A DNA stretch of 11,637 bases, taken from positions 1-11,637 of the forward strand of contig CALJKZ010000140.1 in assembly GCA_937983085.1 (NCBI GenBank). The letters are read 5' to 3'. The notes below the pieces were generated by a model. That model saw only the letters and a program-made list of their open reading frames with translations. It was not told the origin of the DNA and did no database searches. This stretch comes from an uncultured Gemmatimonadales bacterium. Its GTDB lineage: Bacteria > Gemmatimonadota > Gemmatimonadetes > Longimicrobiales > Gaopeijiaceae. Positions 1 through 7,877 of the stretch are shown here, one piece after another (the first letter of the stretch is position 1; each line of letters starts with the position of its first letter). Both the position numbers and the translations under genes were made by a program.

Positions 1-1040
1 GGAGTCGGGCATCAGCGAAGAGCTGGCACTCGACCTCCTCCGGGACATGCTCCTGTACCGGCGCTTCGAAGAGAAGGCGGAAGAGGCTTACGCCATCGGA
101 AAGATCGGCGGGTTCTGCCACCTCCACATCGGTCAGGAAGCCGGCGCCGCCGGGTGCATCAAGCCGCTACGCGGTGACGACTATGTGATGAGCGCGTATC
201 GAGAGCACACCCAAGCCATCGCCAAGGGCGTGCCGCCCAATGCCGTCATGGCCGAGCTCTACGGACGTGCTGACGGTTCGTCGGGTGGGAAGGGCGGCTC
301 CATGCACATCTTCGACGCCGAACACCGTTTCATGGGCGGCCACTGCATCGTCGGCGGTCAGGTCCCTCTCGCCACGGGTATCGGCTGGAAGATCAAGTAC
401 AAGGAGGAAGACACCGTGTGTGTCGTCTTCATGGGCGATGCTGCGGTAAACCAGGGAGCCTTCCACGAGTCGCTGAACATGGCGGCCATCTGGAATCTGC
501 CGGTGATCTACGTCGTGGAGAACAACGCGTACGGGATGGGGACGGCCTTCTCTCGGGTGTCCACGACCGAGATGGTGAAGAAGTCCTGCGCCCACGGAAT
601 TCCGGCCCACGTGGTCAACGGGCAGGACGTCCTCGAGACATACGCTTCTTTTCGTGATCTCGCCGAGGAAGTCCGAAACGGAGCCGGCCCCCAGTTCGTG
701 GACCTCCAGACGTACCGATTCAGGGGTCACTCTATGTCGGACCCGGTATCGGGCACGTACCGCTCCACCGAGGAAGTGGATCGGGCGAAGAAGGAGCAGG
801 ATCACATCGCGTGGCTGCGTGACATCCTCCTGCAGGAAGACCTCGCCGTCCGTGAGGTCGATGTGCTGGATGGCCTCCGACGCCCTCGACGAGATCGACG
901 CCGAGGCCCGGAAGATCGCCCAGGAGGCCGCCGACTTCGCCGACGCCTCACCGAAGCCCGATCGCGACGCCCTCTACCGCAACGTCTGGGCCGAGGAGAA
1001 CGAGCACGGCCGTCTCTTCTTCGACGGGAGGGAGCGTTAG
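1..1040 (+). CDS. pdhA: Pyruvate dehydrogenase E1 component alpha subunit, 5'-partial, with an apparent frameshift near 872
   Basis: ThDP-dependent decarboxylating subunit of the pyruvate dehydrogenase complex, which works as a heterotetramer with PdhB in the cytoplasm. The frame is open from base 2, so the true start lies upstream of the window. Seen: the E1-alpha N-terminal signature IGGFCHLHIGQEA (98-136), the ThDP/Mg motif starting GDAAVNQG (434-457) with its partner NN at 521-526, and the GHSMSDP phosphorylation-loop-like segment (about 727-747). Up to about base 871 the reading is in the frame of base 2. After that, homologous-looking sequence (DALDEIDAEARKIAQEA, ending FFDGRER) continues in the frame of base 870 to TAG at 1038-1040. 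Dropping one G of the GG at 872/873 restores a smooth VLDASDALDEIDAEAR. Unshifted, the frame runs on as Arg-rich nonsense to 1180, inside pdhB. The cause is either a base-call or assembly error or a real mutation. The motif has GDA where GDG is usual. Family assignment is firm; whether the gene is intact is uncertain. Confidence 0.9.
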
Positions 1041-2021
1041 ATGGCGGTGATGACCTACCGCGAGGCCCTGAACGAGGCCCTGCGCGAAGAGATGGAACGC
1101 GACCCCGACGTCTTCCTCATGGGCGAGGAGGTCGCCGAGTACGACGGAGCCTACAAGGTGTCCAAGGGGCTCCTCGATGAGTTCGGCGACAAGCGCATCG
1201 TCGACTCACCCATCAGCGAGCTCGGCTTCACCGGCCTCGGCGTGGGCGCCGCGATGGCGGGGCTCCGGCCGGTCATCGAGTTCATGACCTTCAACTTCGC
1301 CTTCCTGGCCATCGACCAGGTCATCAACCACGCGGCGAAGATGCACTACATGTCGGAAGGTCAGTTCCCCATGCCCATCGTCTTTCGCGGACCGACAGGC
1401 GCGGCGCTGCAGCTGTCTGCCCAGCACTCCCAGGCGTGCGAGACCTACTACTCCCACGCGCCCGGCTGCAAAGTGGTGACGCCGGGGACGCCCGCGGACG
1501 CCAAGGGCCTACTGAAGGCGGCGATCCGGGACAACGATCCCGTGGCGTTCATGGAGGGCGAGCTCCTCTACAACTTCAAGGGCGAGGTTCCCGAGGACGA
1601 CGACTTCGTCATTCCCCTCGGCGTGGCCGACCTGAAGCGGGAGGGCGGCGACGTTTCCATCGTCACCCACGGGAAGATGATCCACGTGGCGCTCCAGGCG
1701 GCCGGAAAGCTGGAGAAGGATGGCATCCAGGCCGACGTGCTGGACCTCCGAACCATCCGTCCCCTCGATATGGACGCCATTCTCGAGACGGCCAAGAAGA
1801 CCAATCGCGTGGTCTACCTCGAGGAGGGTTGGCCCTACGCCGGCACCGGCGCGCAGATCGTGAGCATGATCCAGGAGGAGGCCTTCGACTACCTCGACGC
1901 GCCCATCCTCCGGGTCACGCAGGCCGATATCCCCATGCCCTACGCCAAGAATCTGGAGATGATGGCGAAGCCCTCCGCCGACCACGTGGTCGAGGCGGTC
2001 AACAAGGTCCTGTACCGATGA
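1041..2021 (+). CDS. pdhB: Pyruvate dehydrogenase E1 component beta subunit
   Basis: Partner of PdhA; together they form the ThDP-binding E1 that decarboxylates pyruvate and reductively acetylates the E2 lipoyl group. The 326 aa are the usual full length for the family. Seen: an N-terminal transketolase-like pyrimidine-binding domain (about 4-180) with the conserved Glu in SPISELGFTG (E60), expected to contact the ThDP aminopyrimidine, and the LSAQHSQ segment with H129. A C-terminal transketolase domain (about 195-318) contains DVLDLRTIRPLD and EEGWPYAGTGAQ. The start ATG at 1041 directly abuts the pdhA stop (1038-1040). A strong Shine-Dalgarno-like GGGAGGGAG at 1026-1034 lies inside the end of pdhA, so translation is probably coupled. 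The stop TGA overlaps the pdhC start as ATGA. Branched-chain E1-beta proteins are similar, but the E2 and E1-alpha context favours pyruvate. No anomalies seen. Confidence 0.95.
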   Translation: MAVMTYREALNEALREEMERDPDVFLMGEEVAEYDGAYKVSKGLLDEFGDKRIVDSPISELGFTGLGVGAAMAGLRPVIEFMTFNFAFLAIDQVINHAAKMHYMSEGQFPMPIVFRGPTGAALQLSAQHSQACETYYSHAPGCKVVTPGTPADAKGLLKAAIRDNDPVAFMEGELLYNFKGEVPEDDDFVIPLGVADLKREGGDVSIVTHGKMIHVALQAAGKLEKDGIQADVLDLRTIRPLDMDAILETAKKTNRVVYLEEGWPYAGTGAQIVSMIQEEAFDYLDAPILRVTQADIPMPYAKNLEMMAKPSADHVVEAVNKVLYR

Positions 2022-3298
2022 TCACCAAGGTTCATATGGAGGCCCTTTCTCCGACCATGGAGGAAGGCCAGCTCGTCCAGTGGCTCAAGTCCGAAGGCGA
2101 CGAGATCGCCAACGGAGATGTTCTCGCCGAGATCGAGACGGACAAGGCCACCATGGAGCTCGTGGCCCGGGGTGATGGAGTCCTCCGGAAGATCTTCCTG
2201 GGCGAAGGCGGAACCGCCGAGGTAGGTGCCGTCATCGGCGTCATCGCCGGTGCCGACGAGGACATCTCCGACGTGGAAGGCACGTCCGGGGGCGGTGGAG
2301 GCGCAGCCGCGGCTGCCGAAGAGGCGCCGGCCGCCGCCGCGCCGAAGGAGGAGCAGCCGGCGGCCGAGAAGCCGGCCGCGGCGGAAGCGGCCCCCGAGCC
2401 GGCGCCTGCGGCGGCGTCGGGATCGGACGATGGCCGCGTGAAGGCTTCGCCTCTAGCCCGTCGTCTGGCCGAAGAGGCGGGAATCGAGCTCTCCCGGATC
2501 TCGGGGTCGGGCCCCGGCGGGCGCGTCGTGAAGCGCGACGTGGAGAAGGCGAAGGAAGAGGGTGTCGCGACGCCGAGCCGGTCCGCGCCCGCGTGGACGC
2601 CCGACGAGGCCGAGTACGAGGACGTTCCCATCTCCCAGATGCGGAAGGCCATCGCCAAGCGCCTGGTCCAGTCCATCGGACCGATTCCGACCTTCTACCT
2701 GACCATCGACGTCGACATGGGTCGTGCCATCGAGGCCCGGGCTAGCATGAACGCGTCGTTGAAGGACGAAGGCGTGAAGATCTCCTTCAACGACATCGTT
2801 CTGAAGGCCACGGCGGCGGCGCTGCGTCAGCATCCCAACTGCAACGCCCAGTGGCAGGACGACCACATCCGTCGCTACAACGCGGTCCACCTCGGTGTGG
2901 CCGTCGCCATCGACGACGGGCTCATCACGCCCATCGTGCGGAACGCGCACCGAAAGGGCCTCGTCCAGATCGGAGAGGAAGTGAAGGAGATGGCGGGACG
3001 GGCCCGGGAGAAGAAGCTGAAGCCCGAGGAGTACACCGGCGCCACCTTCTCCGTGTCCAATCTCGGCATGTTCGGCATCCACGAGTTCACGGCCATCATC
3101 AATCCGCCGGAGGCGGGGATCTTGGCGGTGGGTGGCATCGAGGAGACGCCGGTGGTGGTGGACGGCGAAGTCGTGGTCCGTCCGCGGATGCGCATCACCA
3201 TGAGCTGCGACCACCGGGTCATCGACGGCGCTCAGGGATCGCGCTTCCTCCAGACGCTGAAGACGATGCTCGAGGAGCCGGCGGCCATCCTCCTGTAG
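2018..3298 (+). CDS. pdhC: Dihydrolipoamide acetyltransferase (E2) of the pyruvate dehydrogenase complex
   Basis: Core enzyme that transfers acetyl from its lipoyl arm to CoA and scaffolds E1 and E3. The 426-aa protein starts at ATG 2018, overlapping the pdhB stop (ATGA), and the first residues MITKVHMEALSPTM match the usual E2 N-terminus. Domains: one lipoyl domain (about 1-80) with ETDKATMELV, where K43 is the expected lipoylated lysine; a flexible Gly/Ala/Pro/Glu-rich linker (about 88-138); a peripheral subunit-binding domain (about 140-178, with ASPLARRLAEEAGIEL and GSGPGGRVVKRDVE); and a catalytic CAT-like domain (about 198-426) ending in the active-site motif DHRVIDG (H399 and D403). 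A single lipoyl domain is common in this class of E2. A 2-oxoglutarate or branched-chain E2 is less likely given the linker style and neighbours. Last gene of the pdhABC unit; a hairpin follows it. Confidence 0.95.
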   Translation: MITKVHMEALSPTMEEGQLVQWLKSEGDEIANGDVLAEIETDKATMELVARGDGVLRKIFLGEGGTAEVGAVIGVIAGADEDISDVEGTSGGGGGAAAAAEEAPAAAAPKEEQPAAEKPAAAEAAPEPAPAAASGSDDGRVKASPLARRLAEEAGIELSRISGSGPGGRVVKRDVEKAKEEGVATPSRSAPAWTPDEAEYEDVPISQMRKAIAKRLVQSIGPIPTFYLTIDVDMGRAIEARASMNASLKDEGVKISFNDIVLKATAAALRQHPNCNAQWQDDHIRRYNAVHLGVAVAIDDGLITPIVRNAHRKGLVQIGEEVKEMAGRAREKKLKPEEYTGATFSVSNLGMFGIHEFTAIINPPEAGILAVGGIEETPVVVDGEVVVRPRMRITMSCDHRVIDGAQGSRFLQTLKTMLEEPAAILL

Positions 3299-3301
3299 GA
3301 G

Positions 3302-3321
3302 CGAGGCCGCTCACGGCCTCG
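3302..3321. terminator. Hairpin terminator candidate between pdhC and the DinB-like gene
   Basis: A perfect 8-bp inverted repeat, CGAGGCCG (3302-3309) with a CTCA loop and CGGCCTCG (3314-3321), begins 3 bp after the pdhC stop. It sits between convergent genes, so it could act in both directions. No clear U-tract follows on either strand, so it is not a textbook intrinsic terminator. It may act with Rho or simply protect the mRNA 3' end. The remaining bases to 3373 hold no gene. Confidence 0.5.
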
Positions 3322-3373
3322 TAACCGTTCTGCACCGGTACCGTCTGAACCGGACGCCCCGCTGGCTCGCTTG

Positions 3374-3925
3374 TCACCGGCTCCACGGCGGGACGACGTG
3401 GTTGGTCCTGGCGTAGGCGATGAGCTGGCCCAGGTGCTCGTGCATGTCGTTCATGGCCGTGGCCACGCTCGCATGGACGGGCATGGGCTGACCGAAATAC
3501 TCGCCGTCCGCCATCCGCTCCGATTCGGACATTCCCTCCACCACGCCGATGAGGAACGCGAAGGACGTGTCGAGTTCCTGGACCATGTCCGCCTTCGACA
3601 GCGCGGCTGCGCGCTCGAGCTCCTCGAAGAAGCCTTGCTCGGACGTCAAAGGAGCGTCGTAGCCCCATCCGGTGGGGAAGAGGTGCGCCTCCGCCACGGC
3701 CAGGCCAAGGACCTCGCGGACGGAACGAACGCCTTCCATGGGTCGCCAGTCGTACTGGCTCTCGTCGAACGCCTCGGCGAGCGCCCGGAATTTCTCGTGC
3801 ATGCCCTCGATGTCCCGAACCTGGACGTCCTGCCAGGTCGGCGCCTGGGCCTCGACGCTCCCGGTCCCGAGCACTGATCCCATCACCATCGCCACCACCA
3901 GCCCGCCGACTGCTTTCCTCAGCAT
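3374..3925 (-). CDS. Secreted DinB-like four-helix-bundle protein, putative metal-binding
   Basis: 183-aa protein of the DinB/DUF664-type superfamily, mature part about 155 aa, a normal size. The ATG at 3925 was chosen because AGGAGGG lies 5 nt upstream of it. A TTG further upstream (3958) would add 11 residues in front of the signal peptide. Seen: a signal peptide (MLRKAVGGLVVAMVMGSVLG, likely cleavage after VEA near 26), then helices with H81 in AVAEAHLFP, and a C-terminal MHEHLGQLIAYAR (H162, H164) followed by VVPPWSR. In DinB folds, three His from such positions usually bind a divalent metal. The residue four before H164 is D160, where many relatives carry His, so the metal site may be altered. 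Some relatives are thiol transferases or hydrolases, but the function of this exported branch is not known to me. It is divergent from the amidohydrolase gene, 69 bp apart. Confidence 0.85.
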   Translation of the reverse strand: MLRKAVGGLVVAMVMGSVLGTGSVEAQAPTWQDVQVRDIEGMHEKFRALAEAFDESQYDWRPMEGVRSVREVLGLAVAEAHLFPTGWGYDAPLTSEQGFFEELERAAALSKADMVQELDTSFAFLIGVVEGMSESERMADGEYFGQPMPVHASVATAMNDMHEHLGQLIAYARTNHVVPPWSR

Positions 3926-3994
3926 GTCATCCCTCCTAGTGTCGGATCCCTTCCACAAGCACGTTCCGCTCGGCCCATCCTACGAGGTGCGACC

Positions 3995-5680
3995 ATGGAA
4001 ATGACAACGTCCCGGCTCCCCACGGGTTGGCGTGACGTACTGGCGATGGGTCTCGGCCTGTCGGTGCTCGGGTGCGGTGGTGGGGTGGAGCCTGCCGACT
4101 TGGTGCTCGTCGGCGGTCCGGTGGTGACGCTGGAGGATACCGGCGTCGCCGATGGTATCGCGGTTCGCGGCGACGAGATCGTCGCGGTGGGGGACGAAGC
4201 CGAGATTCGACAGTACGTGGGGGAATCCACGCGGGTCATCGAGCTCGGCGGACGGTCCGTGCTGCCGGGACTGGCCGACAACCACTTCCACTCCATCGGG
4301 GGCGGTCCGGGGGTAGACCTCTCGGAAACCCGAACCCTCGACGAGGTACTCGCGGCCATCGCGGCCCGAGCCGCCGAGACTCCCGTGGGGGACGTCGTCG
4401 TCACCAACAGCGATTGGCACGAAGGGCAGCTCGCGGAGCAAAGGCTCCCGTACCGAGACGACCTGGATCGGGCCACGTCGAGCCATCCCGTCGTCGTCGT
4501 TCGCGGCGGGCACGAGTACATCCTGAACAGCGCCGCCCTGGACCGCTGGGGCATCGACGAATCGGTCGAGTCTACAGAAGGCGGTCGGATCGGTCGCTAC
4601 CCAGACGGGCGGCTCAACGGTGAGCTGGTGGATCGTGCCAAGGATCTGGTGGAGCTTCCGCCCCGTCCGACACGGGGTCGTTCCGAGGAGATGGCCGCGC
4701 TTCGAGATGGCTATGAGGTGCTGATCCGCAGGGGCCTGACGGCCGTACGGCACCCGGGCGGCTCGGTGGAGCAGTTCGAGATGATTCGCGAACTCCACGA
4801 GGAGGGTCGACTGCCCCTCCGCGTCGAGTACCTCTTTCGGGCGCCGCGCTCCGGCTCCCCCGAGGATCTGGAGCAGGCGATGGCCACATGGCCGCCCGAG
4901 GGAGGCGACGAGTGGCTCAACGTGGGCGGCGTGAAGCTCGGGGTGGACGGGGGCTTCGAAGGAGGACTCATGCGCGAGCCCTACGAGGCGCCGTGGGGGG
5001 AGGAGGGCACCTTCTTCGGGCTTCAAACCGTCCCGCGAGGGCCCTTCATCCAGTCCATCCGGGTTCTGCGACAAGCCGGGCGGAGGGTGGCGACCCATGC
5101 AGTGGGCGACGCGGCCATCGACCTCGTTCTCGACGGGTATCTGGCCGCCGACAGCGTGGCGCCCTTGGCCGGGGAGCGGTGGGTGCTGGAGCACGGCTTC
5201 ATCCCCAGGGACGACCACTTCACCGTGATGCGCGACCTCGGCGTCGTTGCGTCGGTCCAGCATCACCTCTACCTGGCGGCGCCCAGTCTCGTGCAATACT
5301 GGGGCGAGGAGCGAGCGGGCTGGACGACACCTCTGAGAGCGTACATCGAGGCCGGTGTCCCGGTCTCCCTGGGGACGGATTCGCCGGTTGTGCCGTACGA
5401 TCCGTGGTGGGTGCTCCATCACTTCACCACCCGGGAGACCATCAGTGCGGGCGTGTTGGACGGTGCCCAAGCGGTGGGCCGTCTCGAGGCCCTCCGGGCG
5501 GCGACGGAGGGGTACGCCCACCTGGTCTTCGCCGAGGAGCGACGGGGGACGCTGGCGCCTGGAAAGCTCGCGGACCTCATCGTGACGGCCGAATCGTTTC
5601 TGGACTGTCCCGACCCGTGTCTGGAGACCATGGAGGTCGACCTGACGGTGGTAGGCGGGCGGATCGTCTGGGAACGCTGA
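3995..5680 (+). CDS. YtcJ-type amidohydrolase (Amidohydro_3 family), probable lipoprotein
   Basis: Metal-dependent hydrolase of the amidohydrolase superfamily, 561 aa, a typical length for the YtcJ-like branch, whose members act on amides, N-acyl or N-formyl compounds. The substrate cannot be told from sequence. Seen: a hydrophobic N-terminal segment ending in a lipobox-like VLGC (C27), suggesting an exported lipoprotein; a small beta-sandwich (about 33-90); then the TIM barrel with all expected metal ligands: NHFHS (H97, H99), VKLGVDGG (K314, the likely carboxylated lysine), THAVGD (H368), LEHGF (H400) and LGTDSPV (D462). The C-terminus closes the sandwich with GTLAPGKLADLIV. The start at 3995 has only a weak GAGGTG at 3984-3989; ATG 4001 is also possible. 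The gene is divergent from the DinB-like gene. A weak hairpin (CCTCG/CGAGG, 5683-5699) follows, and the 135 bp up to the peptidase hold no gene. Confidence 0.92.
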   Translation: MEMTTSRLPTGWRDVLAMGLGLSVLGCGGGVEPADLVLVGGPVVTLEDTGVADGIAVRGDEIVAVGDEAEIRQYVGESTRVIELGGRSVLPGLADNHFHSIGGGPGVDLSETRTLDEVLAAIAARAAETPVGDVVVTNSDWHEGQLAEQRLPYRDDLDRATSSHPVVVVRGGHEYILNSAALDRWGIDESVESTEGGRIGRYPDGRLNGELVDRAKDLVELPPRPTRGRSEEMAALRDGYEVLIRRGLTAVRHPGGSVEQFEMIRELHEEGRLPLRVEYLFRAPRSGSPEDLEQAMATWPPEGGDEWLNVGGVKLGVDGGFEGGLMREPYEAPWGEEGTFFGLQTVPRGPFIQSIRVLRQAGRRVATHAVGDAAIDLVLDGYLAADSVAPLAGERWVLEHGFIPRDDHFTVMRDLGVVASVQHHLYLAAPSLVQYWGEERAGWTTPLRAYIEAGVPVSLGTDSPVVPYDPWWVLHHFTTRETISAGVLDGAQAVGRLEALRAATEGYAHLVFAEERRGTLAPGKLADLIVTAESFLDCPDPCLETMEVDLTVVGGRIVWER

Positions 5681-5815
5681 CGCCTCGAACGGGGCGAGGA
5701 CCTCTCGCCAGGACCCGAGACCAGCCCTAGCTTGGCCTCCCGCCTCGGGTGGGCGTGAGCGAGGGCTCGCCGTCGACCGGAGGGGACCGTCCACAACGCA
5801 GCAGCGAGGTATGGC

Positions 5816-7852
5816 ATGTTCACCCGCGCATCCTTCCTGACCACCGCCGCATGTCTGGGGCTGGCGCTTCTCGCGCCGCCGCAGGTCGCCGCCCAGTCCG
5901 GCGAACTCCGGACCCTCGACCTCGAGATGTACCTCGAGCTCGAAAGTGTCTCCAACCCCCAGATCTCGCCCGACGGAACGGAGATCGTGTACACCCGCGG
6001 GTGGGTGGACAAGATGAACGACAGCCGTGAGTCGTCCGTCTGGATCATGAACTCCGACGGTTCCAAGAACCGGTTCCTGGTGGACGGATCGGGTCCCATC
6101 TGGTCGCCCGACGGCACCCGGATCGCATACACCGCCCGCGGCGAGCCCAGCGGAAGCCAGATCTTCGTCCGATGGATGGACGACGAGGGCGCCACGAGCC
6201 AGGTGACGCGGCTCACGAAGAGCCCCAGCGGGATCCGCTGGTCACCCGACGGCGAGCACCTCTCGTTCAGCATGAACGTCGACGGTGAGCCGGCCTTCTC
6301 GGTGTCCCCTCCGGGCCGACCCGACGGCGCCGAATGGACGGCGCCACCGAAGGTGGTGACCCGGGCCGACTACCGGCAGGACCGCGTCGGCTACGTCGAC
6401 GAAGGGTGGCGTCACGTCTTCGTGGTGCCGGCCATCGGCGGAACCGCGCGTCAGCTCACCGACGGCGACTGGAACCACTCCACGGGCGAGTGGACGCCCG
6501 ATGGCCGGGAGCTGGTCTTCTCGTCGCTCCGGACCGAAGACGCCGAGCTTTCCTGGCGCGAGTCGGAGGTCTATTCGGTGGACGTGGCGACGGGCCAGAT
6601 CCGGCAGCTCACGTCTCGTCGCGGTCAGGACTCGAGCCCCCTCCCATCGCCTCGCGGTGACGTCATCGCGTATCGAGGGGCCGACTTCCATACCGACACG
6701 TACAGGAACTCGGGGATCTACGTCATGGGTCGCGACGGCTCGAATCCCCGCCTCATCTCCGGCGATTTCGACCGGTCCATCAACGGCATGGACTGGGCCC
6801 ACGACGGCAGCGGTCTGTACCTCACGGTGAGTTCCGAGGGCACGCGGAATCTCTACTTCGCGTCGGTCGACGGCGGCGTGCGTCAGCTCTCCGATGGCGA
6901 GCACATGTTCGCCCTGAGTTCCTTCACGGCAGACGGCCGGGCCGTGGGGACCTTCACCAGCCCCCAGGTTCCCAGCGACATCGTCGCCTTCGACCTGGCG
7001 AATCCTGACACCCGCACGCAGCTGACGCGGGTGAACGACGACGTGCTCGCCGGGGTGACCCTCGGCGAGGTTGAGGAGATCTGGTACGAGTCGCTGGACG
7101 GTTTCCAGATCCAAGGGTGGATCGTGAAGCCGCCGGACTTCGATCCGAACCGACAGTACCCGCTCATGCTCTCCATCCACGGTGGTCCCCACGGGATGTA
7201 CAACGTGGGATTCAACTTCGGATGGCAGGAGCATGCCGCGAACGGCTACGTCATTCTGTACACCAATCCGCGGGGGAGCTCGGGATACGGCAGCGCGTTC
7301 GGTAACGCCATCAAGAACGCCTATCCGGGCAAGGACTTCGACGACCTCATGAACGGCGTCGACCTCGTCGTCGACCGGGGCTACATCGACGAAGACAACA
7401 TGTTCGTGTACGGATGCTCCGGTGGCGGCGTGCTCACGTCGTGGGTGGTGGGCCACACGGACCGCTTCGCGGCGGCCTCGGCGAACTGCCCGGTGACCAA
7501 CTGGCTGTCCTTCGTCGGCACGACCGACGGCATCGGCTGGTACCGCAACTTCGAGAACTTCCCCTGGGACGACCCCAGCGAGCACCTCCGTCGATCCCCT
7601 CTCATGTACGTGGGCAACGTCTCGACGCCGACCATGCTCATGACCGGCGAGAACGACCTCCGGACGCCCATGCCGCAGACCGAGGAGTACTACGCGGCGC
7701 TCAAGGTGCTGGGTGTACCTACGGCCATGATCCGTTTCCAGGACGAGTGGCACGGGACGTCGAGCAATCCCTCGAACTTCCTCCGGACCCAGCTCTTCCT
7801 GAGGAAGTGGTTCGAGATGCATTCGCGTGGGAGGCCGATGACCGACGGCTGA
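5816..7852 (+). CDS. Exported S9-family serine peptidase (prolyl oligopeptidase / acylaminoacyl-peptidase-like)
   Basis: 678-aa serine peptidase, expected to cleave short peptides outside the cytoplasm. Seen: a signal peptide (MFTRASFLTTAACLGLALLA, likely cleavage near VAAQ, residues 25-28); a beta-propeller domain (about 40-400) with repeated PD40-style motifs (SPDGTEIVYT, SPDGTRIAYT, SPDGEHLSFS, TPDGRELVFSS); and a C-terminal alpha/beta-hydrolase domain (about 420-675). The catalytic triad is readable as S535 in GCSGGG, D614 in GENDLRTP and H646 in DEWHGTS, with the oxyanion segment HGGPHG at 455-460. The nucleophile motif has Gly after Ser rather than the Tyr of classical GGSYGG, a variant I recall from bacterial S9 paralogues. 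Start ATG 5816 is preceded by GAGGT at 5806-5810. The beta-barrel gene starts 25 bp downstream, so the two are probably co-transcribed. Exact specificity (dipeptidyl versus acylaminoacyl) is undetermined. Confidence 0.95.
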   Translation: MFTRASFLTTAACLGLALLAPPQVAAQSGELRTLDLEMYLELESVSNPQISPDGTEIVYTRGWVDKMNDSRESSVWIMNSDGSKNRFLVDGSGPIWSPDGTRIAYTARGEPSGSQIFVRWMDDEGATSQVTRLTKSPSGIRWSPDGEHLSFSMNVDGEPAFSVSPPGRPDGAEWTAPPKVVTRADYRQDRVGYVDEGWRHVFVVPAIGGTARQLTDGDWNHSTGEWTPDGRELVFSSLRTEDAELSWRESEVYSVDVATGQIRQLTSRRGQDSSPLPSPRGDVIAYRGADFHTDTYRNSGIYVMGRDGSNPRLISGDFDRSINGMDWAHDGSGLYLTVSSEGTRNLYFASVDGGVRQLSDGEHMFALSSFTADGRAVGTFTSPQVPSDIVAFDLANPDTRTQLTRVNDDVLAGVTLGEVEEIWYESLDGFQIQGWIVKPPDFDPNRQYPLMLSIHGGPHGMYNVGFNFGWQEHAANGYVILYTNPRGSSGYGSAFGNAIKNAYPGKDFDDLMNGVDLVVDRGYIDEDNMFVYGCSGGGVLTSWVVGHTDRFAAASANCPVTNWLSFVGTTDGIGWYRNFENFPWDDPSEHLRRSPLMYVGNVSTPTMLMTGENDLRTPMPQTEEYYAALKVLGVPTAMIRFQDEWHGTSSNPSNFLRTQLFLRKWFEMHSRGRPMTDG

Positions 7853-7877
7853 TAGCCGGCGAAGGGGGCGTGACGAT

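Noticed and set aside
872..1180. Unshifted C-terminal extension of pdhA overlapping pdhB by 140 nt.
   Set aside because: The extension is Arg/Gly/Pro-rich frame noise; the homologous C-terminus is found in the neighbouring frame and ends just before pdhB.
1436..2017. Extension of the pdhC frame upstream into pdhB.
   Set aside because: The extra residues are low-complexity frame noise. The E2 N-terminus begins at ATG 2018 with the usual lipoyl-domain sequence and the ATGA overlap.
2288..2420. Repetitive GCC/GCG-rich stretch suggesting a DNA repeat.
   Set aside because: It encodes the normal Ala/Pro/Glu-rich flexible linker of E2 between the lipoyl and subunit-binding domains.
3980..5794. A 604-codon open frame on the minus strand opposite the amidohydrolase gene.
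   Set aside because: Its translation is Arg/Pro/His-rich without motifs, and the opposite strand carries a complete amidohydrolase with every metal ligand. Long antisense frames are expected with strong G/C third-position bias.
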